Shown in pieces: positions 4,079 to 5,341 of a stretch of DNA of 5,341 nucleotides; position 1 is the first letter of the stretch; each line of letters starts with the position of its first letter. The notes under the pieces were generated by a model. That model was not told the DNA's origin. It ran no database searches and worked only from the letters and a program-made list of their open reading frames with translations. Source of the DNA: an uncultured Eubacteriales bacterium (GTDB lineage: Bacteria > Bacillota > Clostridia > Oscillospirales > QAKW01); assembly GCA_934378025.1 (NCBI GenBank), contig CAKRPM010000101.1, forward strand, positions 1 to 5,341. Reading direction: 5' to 3'. The translations under genes and the position numbers were made by a program.

Positions 4079-5341
4079 ATGGGGCTTCATGACAGAAAAA
4101 AAGTGTCGATCAAGAAAAATCTGCCCTTTTTGGGGTTGCCGATCGGCATAATTTATATGGAACTGATTTTGCGGGCGATATGCTGCGGGCGCTTTTGGGG
4201 CGTCGGCCTTTTCATGATGCCGCTGTACAGTTTGGTGTGCGGCGTTTTCATCACGATGATTTGCTGCCTTTTTCGGGCGCGGCGCGGCATACTTATTACG
4301 GTACAGAGCCTTTTGAGCTTATGGTATTGCACGCAAATTATCTATCATAGATTTTTCGGGAAATTTTTGATTTTATTTTCCTTGCAGGCGGGCGGCACCG
4401 ATCAGGTGTTGGAGGACGGCATTGTGCAAACCACGCTTTTGACAATCCTTAGTCACTGGTGGGTGATTTTGCTGATGGCGTTGCCCGTTGTCGGCCTTTG
4501 TCTGATGACAAAGTTTTATGAAATTCCGAGGCTTTTCGGCGCGCGCGGCGGAATTGCCGTGCTGTGCGCAGTGGCCGCTTATGCGCTTTTGGTGGGGATA
4601 GGCTATCTTTTGCCCGGGGTGCGGGACGTGCAAAAAGGCGCGTTTAATACGGTGAGCGATGTGCGTACCTTCGGCTTGCTGCGTACGGAGCTGATGGATG
4701 TTCGCTGCAACGTGCTGAAAATCGGCGGCGAGGGAAAGCTGGAACCCGAGGAAACGCCGACGGTCGGGCAAAAAACGGAAACGGAGCCGGCTGTCTATCA
4801 AAAAAATATTTCGGACATTGATTTTGCGGCGCTGGCCGAAACGCATGATAAAAACGCGGCGGTTCTGGATCGCTATTTTGCCGAGGCGGCGGCCACTGAT
4901 CAAAATGAATATACCGGGCGGTTTAAGGGATACAATTTAATTCAAATTACCGCCGAGGGATTTTCTCCTTATGCCATTGATCCGGTGCTGACGCCCACGC
5001 TTTATAAAATGCAGACGCAGGGCATGAATTTTACCAACTTTTATACGCCCATTTGGGAGGTGAGCACCTCGGACGGCGAATATGCCGCCACGACGGGGCT
5101 GATCCCCAAGAGCGGCGTATGGAGCTATTATTTTTCGGGGCAACAGCAAACGTTGTTCCCCTACAGCATGCCCCAGCAATTTTTAAATGAGGGCGTTGAA
5201 AACGTATATGCGTATCACAATCATACGTATTCTTATTATCACCGCGATCTTTCTCATCCGAATCTCGGCTTTATCTATAAGGGACTGGGCAACGGCCTGA
5301 CCGTGAAAAAAAGCTGGCCGGAGAGCGATTTGGAGATGATC
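4079..5341 (+). CDS. LTA synthase-family membrane sulfatase-fold protein, 3' end beyond window
   Basis: The frame stays open from ATG 4079 to the window end, giving 421 residues of a protein that is probably around 650. Five hydrophobic helices are visible at about 16-36, 42-65, 71-90, 118-142 and 156-179. An acidic, Thr/Glu/Pro-rich linker (about 215-245) leads to an extracytoplasmic alkaline-phosphatase-superfamily domain starting near 284. This is the lipoteichoic acid synthase layout. In YNLIQITAEGFSPYAI (285-300), Glu293 matches the first metal ligand. In EVSTSDGEYAATTGL (327-341), Thr330 matches the catalytic threonine of the LtaS TSD motif. Later blocks such as YHNHTYSYYHRDLSHPN (379-395) are typical of a clostridial subgroup. 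The expected second metal site lies past the window. The role is probably transfer of a phosphoglycerol-type group to a surface glycolipid or polymer; which one is unknown. An AAAAGGGG-type site precedes the start, 15 bases after the radical SAM stop, so the two probably share an mRNA. Confidence 0.9.
   Translation, partial: MGLHDRKKVSIKKNLPFLGLPIGIIYMELILRAICCGRFWGVGLFMMPLYSLVCGVFITMICCLFRARRGILITVQSLLSLWYCTQIIYHRFFGKFLILFSLQAGGTDQVLEDGIVQTTLLTILSHWWVILLMALPVVGLCLMTKFYEIPRLFGARGGIAVLCAVAAYALLVGIGYLLPGVRDVQKGAFNTVSDVRTFGLLRTELMDVRCNVLKIGGEGKLEPEETPTVGQKTETEPAVYQKNISDIDFAALAETHDKNAAVLDRYFAEAAATDQNEYTGRFKGYNLIQITAEGFSPYAIDPVLTPTLYKMQTQGMNFTNFYTPIWEVSTSDGEYAATTGLIPKSGVWSYYFSGQQQTLFPYSMPQQFLNEGVENVYAYHNHTYSYYHRDLSHPNLGFIYKGLGNGLTVKKSWPESDLEMI

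Noticed and set aside
4373..4903. 176-residue open frame on the minus strand
   Set aside because: It lies wholly antisense to the LTA-synthase-like gene, whose frame gives clear helices and catalytic motifs. The antisense product is Arg/His/Gln-rich with no recognisable domain.
1..5341. CRISPR array, insertion sequence or toxin-antitoxin pair
   Set aside because: No spaced direct repeats, transposase motifs or small two-gene pairs were seen on reading both strands.

Overview
The window looks like chromosomal DNA of a low- to mid-GC Firmicute, most likely a class Clostridia gut-type anaerobe. The pointers are strong AGGAGG-type ribosome binding sites, a YtrA-type GntR/ABC operon, a Fe-S flavoprotein-like reductase, a CCA-encoding tRNA-Gly, the YtqA/YhcC radical SAM family and a Gram-positive lipoteichoic-acid-synthase-like membrane enzyme. 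The taxonomic call is an inference from gene content; no 16S or species marker is present. No mobile element, CRISPR array or prophage gene was seen, and codon use looks even by eye.

Layout: (1) bases 1-287 hold the C-terminal third of a TatD-family metal-dependent DNase, whose stop codon lies inside the gene's own terminator hairpin. (2) Bases 307-2259 hold a compact three-gene operon: promoter, a perfect 8-bp inverted repeat over the -10/start region, a GntR/YtrA-type repressor, an ABC ATPase starting with TTG, and an ABC-2-like six-helix membrane protein. The genes overlap by 14 and 7 bases and end at a symmetrical 18-bp terminator. (3) On the minus strand, converging on that terminator, is a flavodoxin-like NAD(P)H:FMN reductase of the iron-sulfur flavoprotein type with a cysteine ladder. 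Its promoter has the 19-bp spacer and centred dyad typical of MerR-family activation. (4) Also on the minus strand is tRNA-Gly(CCC), with its own consensus promoter and terminator. (5) Divergent from it, on the plus strand, are a TIGR01212 (YhcC/YtqA) radical SAM gene and, 15 bases later, a polytopic sulfatase-fold protein of the LTA synthase superfamily. The latter runs off the window end.

How the genes work together: the GntR-ABC-permease set is probably a self-repressed export or envelope-stress unit, with the repressor controlling its own operon through the 329-354 palindrome. The reductase is probably induced by a redox-, aldehyde- or electrophile-sensing MerR regulator encoded elsewhere. 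The radical SAM gene (tRNA wobble modification in the Bacillus homologue) and the LTA-synthase-like gene appear co-transcribed, with no obvious biochemical link. I do not see a convincing new multi-gene system. The most informative non-coding signals are the MerR-type promoter and the GntR operator.
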